Of a stretch of DNA of 59,259 bases, positions 35,461 through 44,900 are shown piece by piece. Source of the DNA: Bacteroidales bacterium (GTDB lineage: Bacteria; Bacteroidota; Bacteroidia; Bacteroidales; F082); assembly GCA_017460915.1 (NCBI GenBank), contig JAFUAA010000028.1:1-59259 (forward strand), written 5' to 3'. Every line of letters begins with the position of its first letter. Position 1 is the first letter of the stretch. Below the pieces are notes generated by a model. It saw nothing but the letters and a program-made list of their open reading frames with translations, was not told where the DNA came from and ran no database searches. The position numbers and the translations under genes were made by a program.

Positions 35461-36027
35461 ATGCAAACGAAAGACACAAAAACGCAATTTAAAGCGGTGT
35501 TGGCGCGATGTCGTAGGATGTTTGTCGACAAGATGAAAGACTATGGTCCGGCTTGGAGGATTCTCCGTACGCCATCCATAACCGACCAGATTTTCATTAA
35601 AGTAAAGAGAATCAGGACTTTACAAACAACAGCAGAACGGCTGGTCGATGAAGGTGTTGAGCCAGAATTTGTCGGCATCGTCAACTATGCGGCCATGGGA
35701 ATCATACAACTTCGTTTGGGTGTGGTCGACCAGCCTGACCTGACGGCCGAGTCGGCCACGGAATGGTTCGATAAGGTGACCACAGAAGCCTATGAGTTGA
35801 TGACCCGTAAGAACCACGACTATTCCGAGGCTTGGCGCGACATGCGCGTGAGTTCCATCACGGATTTGATTATGAGCAAGGTGTTGCGCACGAAGTCCAT
35901 CGAGGACCACGGCGGGAAGACCCTTGTGTCTGAGGGACTTGACGCCAATTATTACGATATGATCAATTACGCTGTTTTTGCACTGATATTAATGAACGAG
36001 GAGGTGAAAAATGAGACGGAAAAGTAA
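35461..36027 (+). CDS. DUF1599 domain protein
   Basis: 188 residues formed of two similar halves. CRRMFVDKMKDYGPAWRILR and the later EAYELMTRKNHDYSEAWRDMR are the repeated DUF1599 helices with K-DYxxAWR. The fold is predicted to relate to nucleotide-modification domains, but the function is unknown. Its end overlaps the DoxX-like gene by 17 bases, so they form an operon. The order folP/DUF1599/DoxX is conserved in Bacteroidales. Confidence 0.88.
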   Translation: MQTKDTKTQFKAVLARCRRMFVDKMKDYGPAWRILRTPSITDQIFIKVKRIRTLQTTAERLVDEGVEPEFVGIVNYAAMGIIQLRLGVVDQPDLTAESATEWFDKVTTEAYELMTRKNHDYSEAWRDMRVSSITDLIMSKVLRTKSIEDHGGKTLVSEGLDANYYDMINYAVFALILMNEEVKNETEK

Positions 36028-37264
36028 TTTGGGCTTCGACTGGCTGAGCATTTTGCTGGCGATTGCCACGGCGGCAGGCATTTTTTTCCTGACCGACTAT
36101 AAGTTTTGGTTTCTTGCCATTCTTTTGCTCAACATGTTGGTTTCCTTGGTCTTCGCAAAACGTTATGGTAAAGCGGCGTTGACGGTTTGCCGCCTTTTGG
36201 TGGGCGCATTGTTTGTTTTCAGTAGCTTCACTAAAGGAGTCGACCCCTTGGGGACGAAATACAAGATTTTGGATTATCTGGCTGTCTATCACATGGATTG
36301 GCTGAACGGCATGGCGATGGTTTTGGCCGTTGTCTTGATTTTGGCCGAGTTTGTCGTTGGCATATGCTTGTTTACCAATGTTTTGCCACGGTTGGCGGTG
36401 TTGGGTGCCAGTTTGCTGATGCTGTTTTTCACTTTCACGACCTTGTTTGATGCCGTGTATGACCTGGTGCCCGATTGCGGTTGCTTCGGGACAGCCATCA
36501 AGATGAGCAATTGGCAGACTTTCTACAAGAATCTGGTCATTAATGGGGTGCTTATTCCGTTGGTTTTGAATAACAAACGCTTGGAAAACCGATGGTTTGG
36601 CATTCCAATGCAGTTTGTCGTGGCCATTGCCTTGGCTCTCGCTTTTATGGGCTTCGAGATTTACAACTATCGCCATTTGCCTGTCGTCGATTTCATGAAT
36701 TGGAAGGTGGGCAAGCAAATGAACGCCGTGACCGCCGAGCCTAGCCGTATCTATGTGACTTACAAGAATAAGACAACGGGTGAGAAACAAGAGTTCCTTT
36801 CGCCAAACTATCCTTGGAATGACTCGGTTTGGATGTCGCAATGGGAGTTCGTGCAACAACGTGTGGAGGGCGGCACCGATTATTTGGGCTTCACCGCCAT
36901 GGATGAGGATGGCAATGATGTCACCGAGATGTTGCTGAATACTGAGAATCTCTTGATGTTCACTTCGAGCGATTTGACCAAAGTGACAGAAAGGGATTGG
37001 GCTAGGGTGAAAGCCATCACCGAGGCTGCCGACCAGCATGGTTATTATGTGGTTTGGACGGTTGCCGCCGAGCCTGAATACGTGGAACAATTGCGTGAGA
37101 AGTACGATTTCCTTTATGAGGCGTATTTTGCCGATGAGCTGGAAATCAAGACGATAGTTCGCTCCAATCCAGGCTTGATTTGGCTTGACAACGGCTTGGT
37201 GAAGGACAAGTGGAGCGCCATTGATTTCCCGCAAGGGGAGAAACTGAATAAGGTGTTTGAATAA
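36011..37264 (+). CDS. DoxX-like membrane protein, BT_3928 family
   Basis: 417 residues. Around seven to eight membrane segments in the first 230 residues, with the DoxX/MauE-type CRLLVGALFVFSSFTKGVDPLG and the cysteine pair VPDCGCFG typical of the BT_3928 group. The last 180 residues form a soluble, thioredoxin-like-sized domain (YYVVWTVAAEPEYVEQLREKY). The family is thought to act in redox or membrane functions, unproven. It overlaps the DUF1599 gene. Confidence 0.86.
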   Translation: MRRKSNLGFDWLSILLAIATAAGIFFLTDYKFWFLAILLLNMLVSLVFAKRYGKAALTVCRLLVGALFVFSSFTKGVDPLGTKYKILDYLAVYHMDWLNGMAMVLAVVLILAEFVVGICLFTNVLPRLAVLGASLLMLFFTFTTLFDAVYDLVPDCGCFGTAIKMSNWQTFYKNLVINGVLIPLVLNNKRLENRWFGIPMQFVVAIALALAFMGFEIYNYRHLPVVDFMNWKVGKQMNAVTAEPSRIYVTYKNKTTGEKQEFLSPNYPWNDSVWMSQWEFVQQRVEGGTDYLGFTAMDEDGNDVTEMLLNTENLLMFTSSDLTKVTERDWARVKAITEAADQHGYYVVWTVAAEPEYVEQLREKYDFLYEAYFADELEIKTIVRSNPGLIWLDNGLVKDKWSAIDFPQGEKLNKVFE

Positions 37265-37406
37265 TCCCAAATGATGCAAGACTTTCAACACATAAGGCAA
37301 GATTATGGAAAGCATGCCAACCGGCTGCTTTTCGGCGGTGCACGGTTGTGCAGCCGCCACTGCCATACGGAAAAGGTTTTGTGGGTTTTGGAGGTTTTGT
37401 GACAAT

Positions 37407-38474
37407 ATGGGTGCGTATATTATAAGAAAGTTATTGTACGGTATTGCGGTGCTTTGGGGTGTCGCGACGCTGGTGTTTTTCCTGTTCAACATCCTACCTG
37501 GCGATCCGGCCCAGATGATGCTCGGCCAGCGTGCCGACCAAGAGTCCGTCGAAGCCATTCATGAAGAGTTGGGAATGAACCAAAGCCTTGGGAAACAATA
37601 CCTTGACTACCTGAATGACTTACTCCCGATTTCGTTTTACGATGTCTCGAAAGGCACACAAAAACTGGACAAAATCGGGCGTTATGCCCAGCTTGTCCCC
37701 CTTGGGACAACGGCTGTCGTGCTGAAAGCGCCTTATTTGCGGATGTCGTACCAAAGCAAGCGCAAGGTCTCCGACATTTTGGGCGAGGCTTTTCCGAATA
37801 CCTTGCTTTTGGCTTTCGTTTCCATTTCCATTGCGATGGTTTTGGGTTTGCTCATCGGCATCCTGACGGCAGTGTTCAACACGAAGTTCCTCAACAAGTT
37901 GACCTTGTTTGTCACCACTATCGGCATGTCGTTGCCTTCGTTTTTTGCGGCCATCTTGATGGCTTGGGTTTTTGGGTTTTTGCTTGAGCATTGGACGAGA
38001 TTGGGCATGACGGGCAGCCTTTACACCGTCGATGAATATGGCAGGGGAGAGTTCCTCAGCTTGCGCAATCTCATCTTGCCCGCTTTAACCCTGGGAATGA
38101 GGCCTCTGGCCGTAGTGACGGAACTGACACGTACCTCGTTGCTCGAAGCTATGTCGATGGATTATGTGCGCACGGCACGCGCCAAAGGCTTGAAGCCATG
38201 GCGCGTCATCTGCATTCATGCTTTGCGCAATGCCTTGAACCCAGTGGTGACGGCGGTTTCGGGTTGGTTTGCCTCGCTTTTGGCGGGTGCCGTCTTCGTG
38301 GAGTATGTCTTCGACTGGAAAGGCATTGGCGTAGTGGTGGTCGACGCACTGGATAAATATGATTTTCCCGTCATCATGGGCGCGGTGCTGCTCATCGCGG
38401 TGATGTTGGTCATTGTCAACATTTTGGTTGACATCATTTATGGTTTTATTGACCCAAGGGTCAGGATTAGTTGA
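37407..38474 (+). CDS. ABC transporter permease (DppB/OppB type)
   Basis: 355 residues with about six membrane helices. N-terminus IIRKLLYGIAVLWGVATLVFFLFNILPGDPA is typical of dipeptide/oligopeptide permeases. The cytoplasmic EAA loop is MSMDYVRTARAKGLKPWRV. A large periplasmic loop lies at about 60-150. No partner permease, ATPase or binding protein is in the window, so it must work with genes elsewhere. The ATG at 37407 starts the first helix; a frame-open extension to 37305 reads through non-coding-looking sequence. Confidence 0.85.
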   Translation: MGAYIIRKLLYGIAVLWGVATLVFFLFNILPGDPAQMMLGQRADQESVEAIHEELGMNQSLGKQYLDYLNDLLPISFYDVSKGTQKLDKIGRYAQLVPLGTTAVVLKAPYLRMSYQSKRKVSDILGEAFPNTLLLAFVSISIAMVLGLLIGILTAVFNTKFLNKLTLFVTTIGMSLPSFFAAILMAWVFGFLLEHWTRLGMTGSLYTVDEYGRGEFLSLRNLILPALTLGMRPLAVVTELTRTSLLEAMSMDYVRTARAKGLKPWRVICIHALRNALNPVVTAVSGWFASLLAGAVFVEYVFDWKGIGVVVVDALDKYDFPVIMGAVLLIAVMLVIVNILVDIIYGFIDPRVRIS

Positions 38475-38523
38475 TGTTTGTAGGGCTGTCACACCGTGGC
38501 AACTGAATAATTGGAGATTTGAA

Positions 38524-39279
38524 ATGAACAAAATAGGAAAATACGAATTCATGGCCGAGCCGTTCCATTGCGACTTCTCGGGACGTTTGTTCCTCGGCCA
38601 CCTTGGAAACCAGATGCTTAACGCGGCAGATTTCCATTCCACCGACCGAGGCTTCGGGATGAAATACCTGATGAGCATCAAACGTTCGTGGGTGCTGTCG
38701 CGACTGGCCATCGAAATGGAGGAGATGCCCGCGCAATATGAGCATTATAACATCGAGACATGGGTGGAAGGCGCGATGAAGTTCTTCACCAGCCGCAATT
38801 TTTGTGTGTCGGATGCGAACGGTAAGGTTTACGGTTATGGTCGCTCCATTTGGGCGATGATTGACACCGAAACGCGCCAACCGACGGATATTTACGCCAT
38901 CGACAACGGTGCCATCAACAATTGGATTGTGGCCGACAAGCCATCTCCGATTGAAAAAAGTGGACGGGTGAAAATGTCGGAAAACGCTGGCTTTGTGCGT
39001 AGTATCGATATTAATTACAATGACATCGACATCAACGGGCATGTCAACTCGGTGAAATACATCGAGCATGTGCTGGATCTTTGGGATGTGGCTTGGTATC
39101 GTGAGCATCGACTCAAACGGTTTGAGATTGCCTATGTCGCCGAAACGCACCAAGGCGATACGTTGAGTTTTTATAGCGAGCAAACCGCTGAAAATGAATG
39201 CTGTGTGCGTTTGGTCAAGACGGAAAGCGGGACCCAAAATCTGGTGGAAGTGTGTCGTTGTAAGTTGGTTTTCAGTTGA
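38524..39279 (+). CDS. Acyl-ACP thioesterase (FatA/FatB family)
   Basis: 251 residues. Two hot-dog domains. The first carries DFSGRLFLGHLGNQMLNAAD, the second DINYNDIDINGHVNSVKYIEH with the conserved Asn and His of acyl-ACP thioesterases. It releases free fatty acids from acyl carrier protein. The start MNKIGKYEF is the one that fits the family. It converges on the barrel gene at 39272 with an 8-base overlap. Confidence 0.88.
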   Translation: MNKIGKYEFMAEPFHCDFSGRLFLGHLGNQMLNAADFHSTDRGFGMKYLMSIKRSWVLSRLAIEMEEMPAQYEHYNIETWVEGAMKFFTSRNFCVSDANGKVYGYGRSIWAMIDTETRQPTDIYAIDNGAINNWIVADKPSPIEKSGRVKMSENAGFVRSIDINYNDIDINGHVNSVKYIEHVLDLWDVAWYREHRLKRFEIAYVAETHQGDTLSFYSEQTAENECCVRLVKTESGTQNLVEVCRCKLVFS

Positions 39280-40030
39280 GGAGCCAAGCCACACCGCAAC
39301 CGATGGCATAATAACCGCCTAAGTTCTTGAAATCCAGATTGGCTTCAAGGTCGAGCTGAACGCGGCTCGATGCCAGCCAAGTGAGGCCGAATTCGGTTAG
39401 ATATTGGTTGCCTTTGGGATGAAGATAGTTGTTGGTTTCGAGATAGCCGCCAAGCCGATCGGTGATGCTGAACCATGCACCGATGGCGAGGAAGGTCGTT
39501 GGTGTGGACGATTCACCGTCCCATTCCAATCCTGCATTGTAGCAAAGGCTGAGGCGTTCAAAAATGGGCTGTTCAAGCAGAAAGTAAAGACAAGGCGCAA
39601 TGTCGGACGGCAGCAAATCCTTCGAACCGATGTGAGGCGACCTAATCTCAGCCAACACACCAACCGAAGGGAGGTAGCCATCACCTTCGTAGCACTTGAT
39701 TTTGACTCCGAAGAGCATCGGTGCGATGCCGATGGCATTGAAATCCCAACCTTGACCTTCATCGGTCACCTGAGCACCAGTGCCCAAATAGATTTCGGTG
39801 TTCTTGAAAACACCGTATCTGAGAATGGAACTGCTGAGACTCAGCGTCTTGGCTCCTTCAATGGATTTTTCAAATTGGAAACCGTTTTCCCATACGATTT
39901 TATGGTGTTGGAGCACTTCGGTCCCCCAGGTGTATCCTGGCCGGTCGGCGAGAATGGTGGGCAATTCTTCTTCCTGCCCATAGCAAATCCCTGTCCAAAG
40001 CAACAGGGCCATAAAGATTTTCGACTTCAT
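39272..40030 (-). CDS. Outer-membrane protein, MetA-pathway/phenol-degradation transporter-like barrel
   Basis: 252 residues. Signal peptide to about residue 18 (CYGQ). TILADRPGYTWGTEVLQHHKIVWENGFQFEKS near the start is the typical opening of the Phenol_MetA_deg family. The rest is amphipathic strands ending IGCGVAWLLN. The substrate is not predictable. Single gene with its own promoter at 40052. Confidence 0.75.
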   Translation of the reverse strand: MKSKIFMALLLWTGICYGQEEELPTILADRPGYTWGTEVLQHHKIVWENGFQFEKSIEGAKTLSLSSSILRYGVFKNTEIYLGTGAQVTDEGQGWDFNAIGIAPMLFGVKIKCYEGDGYLPSVGVLAEIRSPHIGSKDLLPSDIAPCLYFLLEQPIFERLSLCYNAGLEWDGESSTPTTFLAIGAWFSITDRLGGYLETNNYLHPKGNQYLTEFGLTWLASSRVQLDLEANLDFKNLGGYYAIGCGVAWLLN

Positions 40031-40051
40031 TTCCTATATCCATAGAGGCTG

Positions 40052-40059
40052 CAAATATA
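40052..40059 (-). promoter_or_regulatory. -7 box of the barrel gene at 39272
   Basis: TATATTTG on the minus strand, 22 bases before the ATG. Confidence 0.55.
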
Positions 40060-40103
40060 TCTATTTTTCGCATTCCGTGAGTGGATTTCGAAAATAGCGC
40101 GAA

Positions 40104-40137
40104 TTTGGATGACTGATTGAGAAATTTTGTATTTTTG
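40104..40137 (+). promoter_or_regulatory. Promoter of tpiA
   Basis: -33 TTTG at 40104-40107 and -7 TATTTTTG at 40130-40137 are 22 bases apart. The leader to the ATG is about 75 bases and AT-rich, with repeated TCTTGAATCTTGAG-like words. Confidence 0.6.
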
Positions 40138-40219
40138 CTCTTTTATACTGACTTTTGTTTAAAATCTTGAATCTTGAGTTTTAAATCTTTGAGTATTAAA
40201 CTTCTAAATCGAAAATAAA

Positions 40220-40999
40220 ATGAGAAGCAAAATCGTAGCAGGAAACTGGAAAATGAACCTCACGTTCGATGAGGCCGAAACCTTGGTCGATGATCTACTT
40301 GACCGTTTTGACGAAATGGACGAGATGAACTGCGAAGTCATCCTTTGTCCGCCGTTCCCTTATCTGGAAATGCTCACCGACTATGAGTTTGACGAGCAGC
40401 GTTTCAACGTGGGCGCACAGAATTGCAGCGCCTACGACAAGGGTGCCTACACGGGCGAAGTGTCGGCCAAAATGCTGAAATCCATCGATGTGGACTACTG
40501 CATCGTGGGCCACAGCGAACGCAGGAAATACTTCGGCGAGACCAACGAAGTGCTGGCCGAAAAGGTCAACCGCTTGATTGAGAACAATATGTCGCCAATT
40601 TATTGCGTCGGCGAAGTGCTGGAGGAACGCGAAGCGGGCCGTCATTTCGAAGTGGTGAAGGAACAACTTGAGAAAGGGCTGTTCCACCTCGATGGCGATG
40701 CCATCTACGATGCCATCATCGCCTACGAACCCGTTTGGGCCATCGGCACGGGCAAGACTGCCACACCCGAGCAGGCGCAGGAGACGCATGCTTTCATCCG
40801 TTCGCTGGTGAAGGAACACTACGACGAAGCCACCGCCGACGAAATCCGCATCCTTTATGGCGGCAGTTGCAATGCCAAAAACGCCACCGAGCTCTTCTCG
40901 CAGCCCGACGTGGACGGCGGCCTGATTGGCGGCGCCTCGCTTAAGGCCGACGACTTTGTCTCCATTTGCCTACAGGCCTCACAGATTGGCGAGGAATAG
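40220..40999 (+). CDS. tpiA: Triosephosphate isomerase
   Basis: 259 residues. Glycolysis/gluconeogenesis: interconverts dihydroxyacetone phosphate and glyceraldehyde 3-phosphate. Catalytic residues visible: Lys in GNWKMN, His in IVGHSERR, Glu in AYEPVWAIGTG; phosphate-binding ILYGGSC and GGASLKADDF. Full length. Confidence 0.96.
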   Translation: MRSKIVAGNWKMNLTFDEAETLVDDLLDRFDEMDEMNCEVILCPPFPYLEMLTDYEFDEQRFNVGAQNCSAYDKGAYTGEVSAKMLKSIDVDYCIVGHSERRKYFGETNEVLAEKVNRLIENNMSPIYCVGEVLEEREAGRHFEVVKEQLEKGLFHLDGDAIYDAIIAYEPVWAIGTGKTATPEQAQETHAFIRSLVKEHYDEATADEIRILYGGSCNAKNATELFSQPDVDGGLIGGASLKADDFVSICLQASQIGEE

Positions 41000-41010
41000 T
41001 TTGATTTTCA

Positions 41011-41083
41011 ACACGAATAGCCATGAATGATTCACGAACTTTTCATTAATGGTAATTTGTGTCAAATTTATGGAAATTCGTGT
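41011..41083. repeat. Intergenic inverted repeat (ACACGAAT type)
   Basis: ACACGAAT (41011-41018) with CCAT at 41021 pairs with ATGG (41070-41073) and ATTCGTGT (41076-41083). Words such as TTCACGAA and TTTGTGTC lie between. Related in wording to the elements around idi and the GxxExxY gene. It separates tpiA from prmA. Confidence 0.55.
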
Positions 41084-41097
41084 CTAACAATAAGAAA

Positions 41098-41928
41098 ATG
41101 AAAACATTAGAGTTTACATTCACGCTTCCTACTTCCGACATCCAGCACGACATGCTGACGACGATGCTGGCTGAAATCGGTTTCGACTCGTTCATGGAAG
41201 ACAAGCAAGGTCTAAAAGCTTATTGCTCAGAAGAAAACCGTGACGATACGGCGGTGGAAAACCTTCTGGCCGAACCTGCCTTTTTCGACCTCCATTTGCT
41301 GAAAGTGGAGGAGATGCCCGACAAGGACTGGAACGAGTTGTGGGAGGCTTCCTACCAGCCCGTGGTGGTCAACGAGCGGTGCCGCGTGCGTGCGCCTTTC
41401 CATGTGCCCGACACGAGTTTCGAGTTCGATTTGGTCATAGAACCGAAAATGTCGTTTGGCACGGCCAACCACGAGACGACTGCACAGCTCATGCAACTCA
41501 TGATGGATACCGACTTCAAAGACAAGGATGTCCTCGACATGGGATGCGGAACGGCGATACTCGCCATTTTTGCGGAAAAGCTCGGGGCAAGATGTGTGAC
41601 GGCCATCGACAATGACGAGTGGGCCTACAACAATGCCTCCACTAATATGGAGCTCAACGGTTGCCACGAAATCGACATCATTCATGGAGATGCCGGTTCC
41701 ATCCCCAGTATGTTGTTTGATGTCGTTTTGGCGAACATCAACCGCAATATCCTGCTACGTGACATGCACTTTTATGTGGACGCGATGAACACGGGCGCAC
41801 ACATTTTCTTCAGCGGCTTCTATACTGAGGATTTGGACAGCATAAAAGCTGAAGCCGAACACTTGGGTTTGCAATACCATCGCCATCTGAGTCGCAACAA
41901 TTGGGTGGCTGCTGAATTTGTCAAATAA
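41098..41928 (+). CDS. prmA: Ribosomal protein L11 methyltransferase
   Basis: 276 residues, start at MKTLEFTFTL. The SAM-binding fold has motif I DMGCGTAILAIFAEKLGA, and the catalytic-side motif IV is VVLANINRNIL. N-terminal substrate-binding domain about 1-100 (ends FGTANHETTAQ). It trimethylates L11 in other bacteria. It is followed after 24 bases by a very large exported protein gene, probably in the same transcript. Confidence 0.92.
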   Translation: MKTLEFTFTLPTSDIQHDMLTTMLAEIGFDSFMEDKQGLKAYCSEENRDDTAVENLLAEPAFFDLHLLKVEEMPDKDWNELWEASYQPVVVNERCRVRAPFHVPDTSFEFDLVIEPKMSFGTANHETTAQLMQLMMDTDFKDKDVLDMGCGTAILAIFAEKLGARCVTAIDNDEWAYNNASTNMELNGCHEIDIIHGDAGSIPSMLFDVVLANINRNILLRDMHFYVDAMNTGAHIFFSGFYTEDLDSIKAEAEHLGLQYHRHLSRNNWVAAEFVK

Positions 41929-41952
41929 CAGATTTTTAATGTTTTAAATGAT

Positions 41953-44900
41953 ATGAAGAAAGGAATACTGATTGCCGTTTGGTTGGTTCTGACGAGTTTA
42001 GGCTCGGCATGGGCCCAAGCGTTTTTCTCGACGGAGAAGACGGCGTTTTATAATGAGTTGTCGGCTTATCTGAATTCGTCGACTTCAAAGAAGGACCGCG
42101 ATGAGGCGGCTGTCATCCTGAAAGGCTTCGAAGGCGTTTGGGAGAGCTATTATAGCGACGCCGAAGCCAGCACGGTGATGAGGCTCTGCGAATTGTTTCA
42201 CGCCAAAGGCGGGGGCAAGGCCTATGCCAACATTTTCAATTTCGTGGAAGTGGTGCAGCGTGTCCCAACGGCTGGCCTTTCGCATTCTGATGTCAACAAT
42301 TGGCTGACTTTCACTGATTTGAAGGTGCAAAAATCGATGAACGGAATGGACAAATACCTTTCTTCGTGTCGTGACATTTTTGTCGACAAGGTGCTCTCGG
42401 CCAAAGGCAATTCCAGGTGGCTGCTTCGCGATGCCTTGATTGGTTTTCCATCGAAGGAACGTTTCGAGCTGAGGGCAGAAGGCCAGCTCGTTTTGGCTTC
42501 CCAAAAAGACGAGTCGGTGCTGAAAGACACGCGTGGCATCTTTTATTTGGAAGACAACCGCTGGGAAGGCTCGGGAGGACGCGCCGATTGGTCGCGGTTC
42601 GGTATTCCGGCCGACATGGTCTATGTTAATTTGCCCGATTATTACACGTTGAGTTTGAACCGTTCTGATTATGTCATCGACTCGGTGGTCTTCCATGAGG
42701 GGCAGCATTTCCATCAGGATATCCTTTGCCGCTATGAGGACAAAGTCTTGGTGAATGCGCCTAACGAAAAGACGATGTTTCCCGCCGCCCGTTCCTATCG
42801 TGCTGATTACGAAATCCCTAATTTGATGAAAAACATCGACTTCGAAGGTGGATTTGGCATGATGGGCAACCAAGTGGAAGTTTTCGGCGGCGTGAAGAAC
42901 AAGGCCGTTTTCCATTTCCGCCAAGGGGCGCGTGAAATCATGAAGGTGGAGGCACCTCAGTTCGTGCTTTCGGCTGACGAGGTGATGGTTTCGAATCACG
43001 TAGCTCTGAGGCTGTATCTGATGGATACGCTCACAGGGGTGGTGCAAGATTCGTTGTATCACAACAACTTAGGCTTCCGATATGACAATGCGACGCGTAA
43101 GATGATGGCTTTCCGTTCGGAAAAAGACTATGGCGATGGGCCGTTCCACGATTATTACCATGGCTTGGACCTTTTCATCGAGGCTTTGTATTGGAATGTG
43201 GATGGGCCACACGTAGATTTCAGGAGAATGGAGGGCGTCAACCCAACCAGCGAAGGCGATGTGGTTTCGGTGAACTATTTCCGCATAGAGGATTTCAAGA
43301 AACTGCAAGGCCTTGACGGGACACATCCCATGATTCGCATCGAGAAGTTCCTGAAAGGCTTTGACAATGTCGACAGACAGGTGCGTTTCTATTCCGGTGA
43401 CTTGGCTTCGTTTCTTCAATACCCGATCGAACAGGTGGTTTCGATGTTGCTGAAGCTGCAAGCTGAAGGCTTTGTGGAGTACGACCCTGATACCAAATGG
43501 GTGACGGCGTTGCCTCGGTTTTTTGATGTGGTCGAGTCGTTTCGCGAGGAAATTGATTATGACGTGATTAAACTGCATACACTAACGACCAAGCGCGAGC
43601 CAAATGCGCGTGTCGACTTGAATACCAACGATTTGCTGGTTTATGGCATCACCAGCCAGATTGAGGGAGTCGATGGCTCGGCCATCTCGTTGAGCGACCG
43701 CAAACGTGTGGTCATCGTCCCTGATTTCGGCAAGCTCGTCTTCAAGCAAAACAAGGATTTCGAATTCTCTGGCGGTATCCTCGCAGGAATGTTCGAGTTT
43801 TTCACCAAAGACAGCCGCTTCTCCTATGAGGATTTCACCATTAATATGAACAAGGTGGACTCACTGAGGTTCTATGCGCGTTACGAGAACCGCATCATTC
43901 CAGTGCAAGGCACGCTTGAGCGGTTGAAAGGCCGCTTGGAAATCGACCACGGCGACAACAAGTCGAGCCGCTACGAAACGCCCAATTATCCCATCTTCCA
44001 CAGCGATGCCGAGGGGTTCAAGTTCTATCGCAAGATCAATGGCGGTGTGTTCAATCCGGGCAGCCTCGATTCGGTGCAGTCGGCCGACGATTTGGAGGGC
44101 AAGTTCTACTTTAGCCTTTATCCTTTTGTCGTCGACAGTCTCAACGACCTGACAATGAGAAAAGTAAGCTTTGATGGCGAACTAGTCTCGGCGGGCATTC
44201 TTCCCAACATCGTTCAGCCTTTGGTCGTCATGGACGACTATTCCTTGGGTTTCGTCCACCAGATTGGCGACGACCCAATGGCTTCCTATCCGATGTATGC
44301 CGATTTGGGTCGTTTCCACAACAAGGTGTTCCTTTCCGAGAGTGGATTCTTTGGTGAGGGGACGCTTGATTATCAGACTTCTACGTTCCAGTCGGACCAG
44401 CTTATGTTCTATCCCGATTCGGTGGCGGGCATCACGAGCCAATTCAAGATGGTGCCAAAGGAAGATGGCACAGGCTATCCCATGGCCTCGGCGGATGCCT
44501 TGAAGCTGAAATGGGACATTGGCATTCCCGAACTGACTACGGAGACCATCGGCAAACCCATTTGCATGTATGGCGACACCTATTTTACAGGAAAGACCAC
44601 CCTAACCCCCGACGGCTACTCGGCTGACGGAAAGTTGCGCTTTGGACTGACTGAGTTCGACTCCGACCATTTCGCCTTGGATTCCAGGACTTTCGTTGCC
44701 GATTCGGCAAACTTCCTGCTGTATTCCGCCGACACCTCCAATGTCGCTTTTTCCGCAACCAACTATCGCGCTAATGTTGACTTTGATGCACAAAAGGTGA
44801 AATACGACTATCTCGACAAGACCAGCAACCTCGACTTCCCAATGAACCGTTTCATATGTTCGTTGAAGGAAGCCGAATGGGATATGGCCTCCAACAACCT

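Noticed and set aside
37265-37406. Short open frame between the DoxX-like and ABC permease genes
   Set aside because: No domain and no conservation evidence; it may be remnant sequence, but nothing supports a gene.
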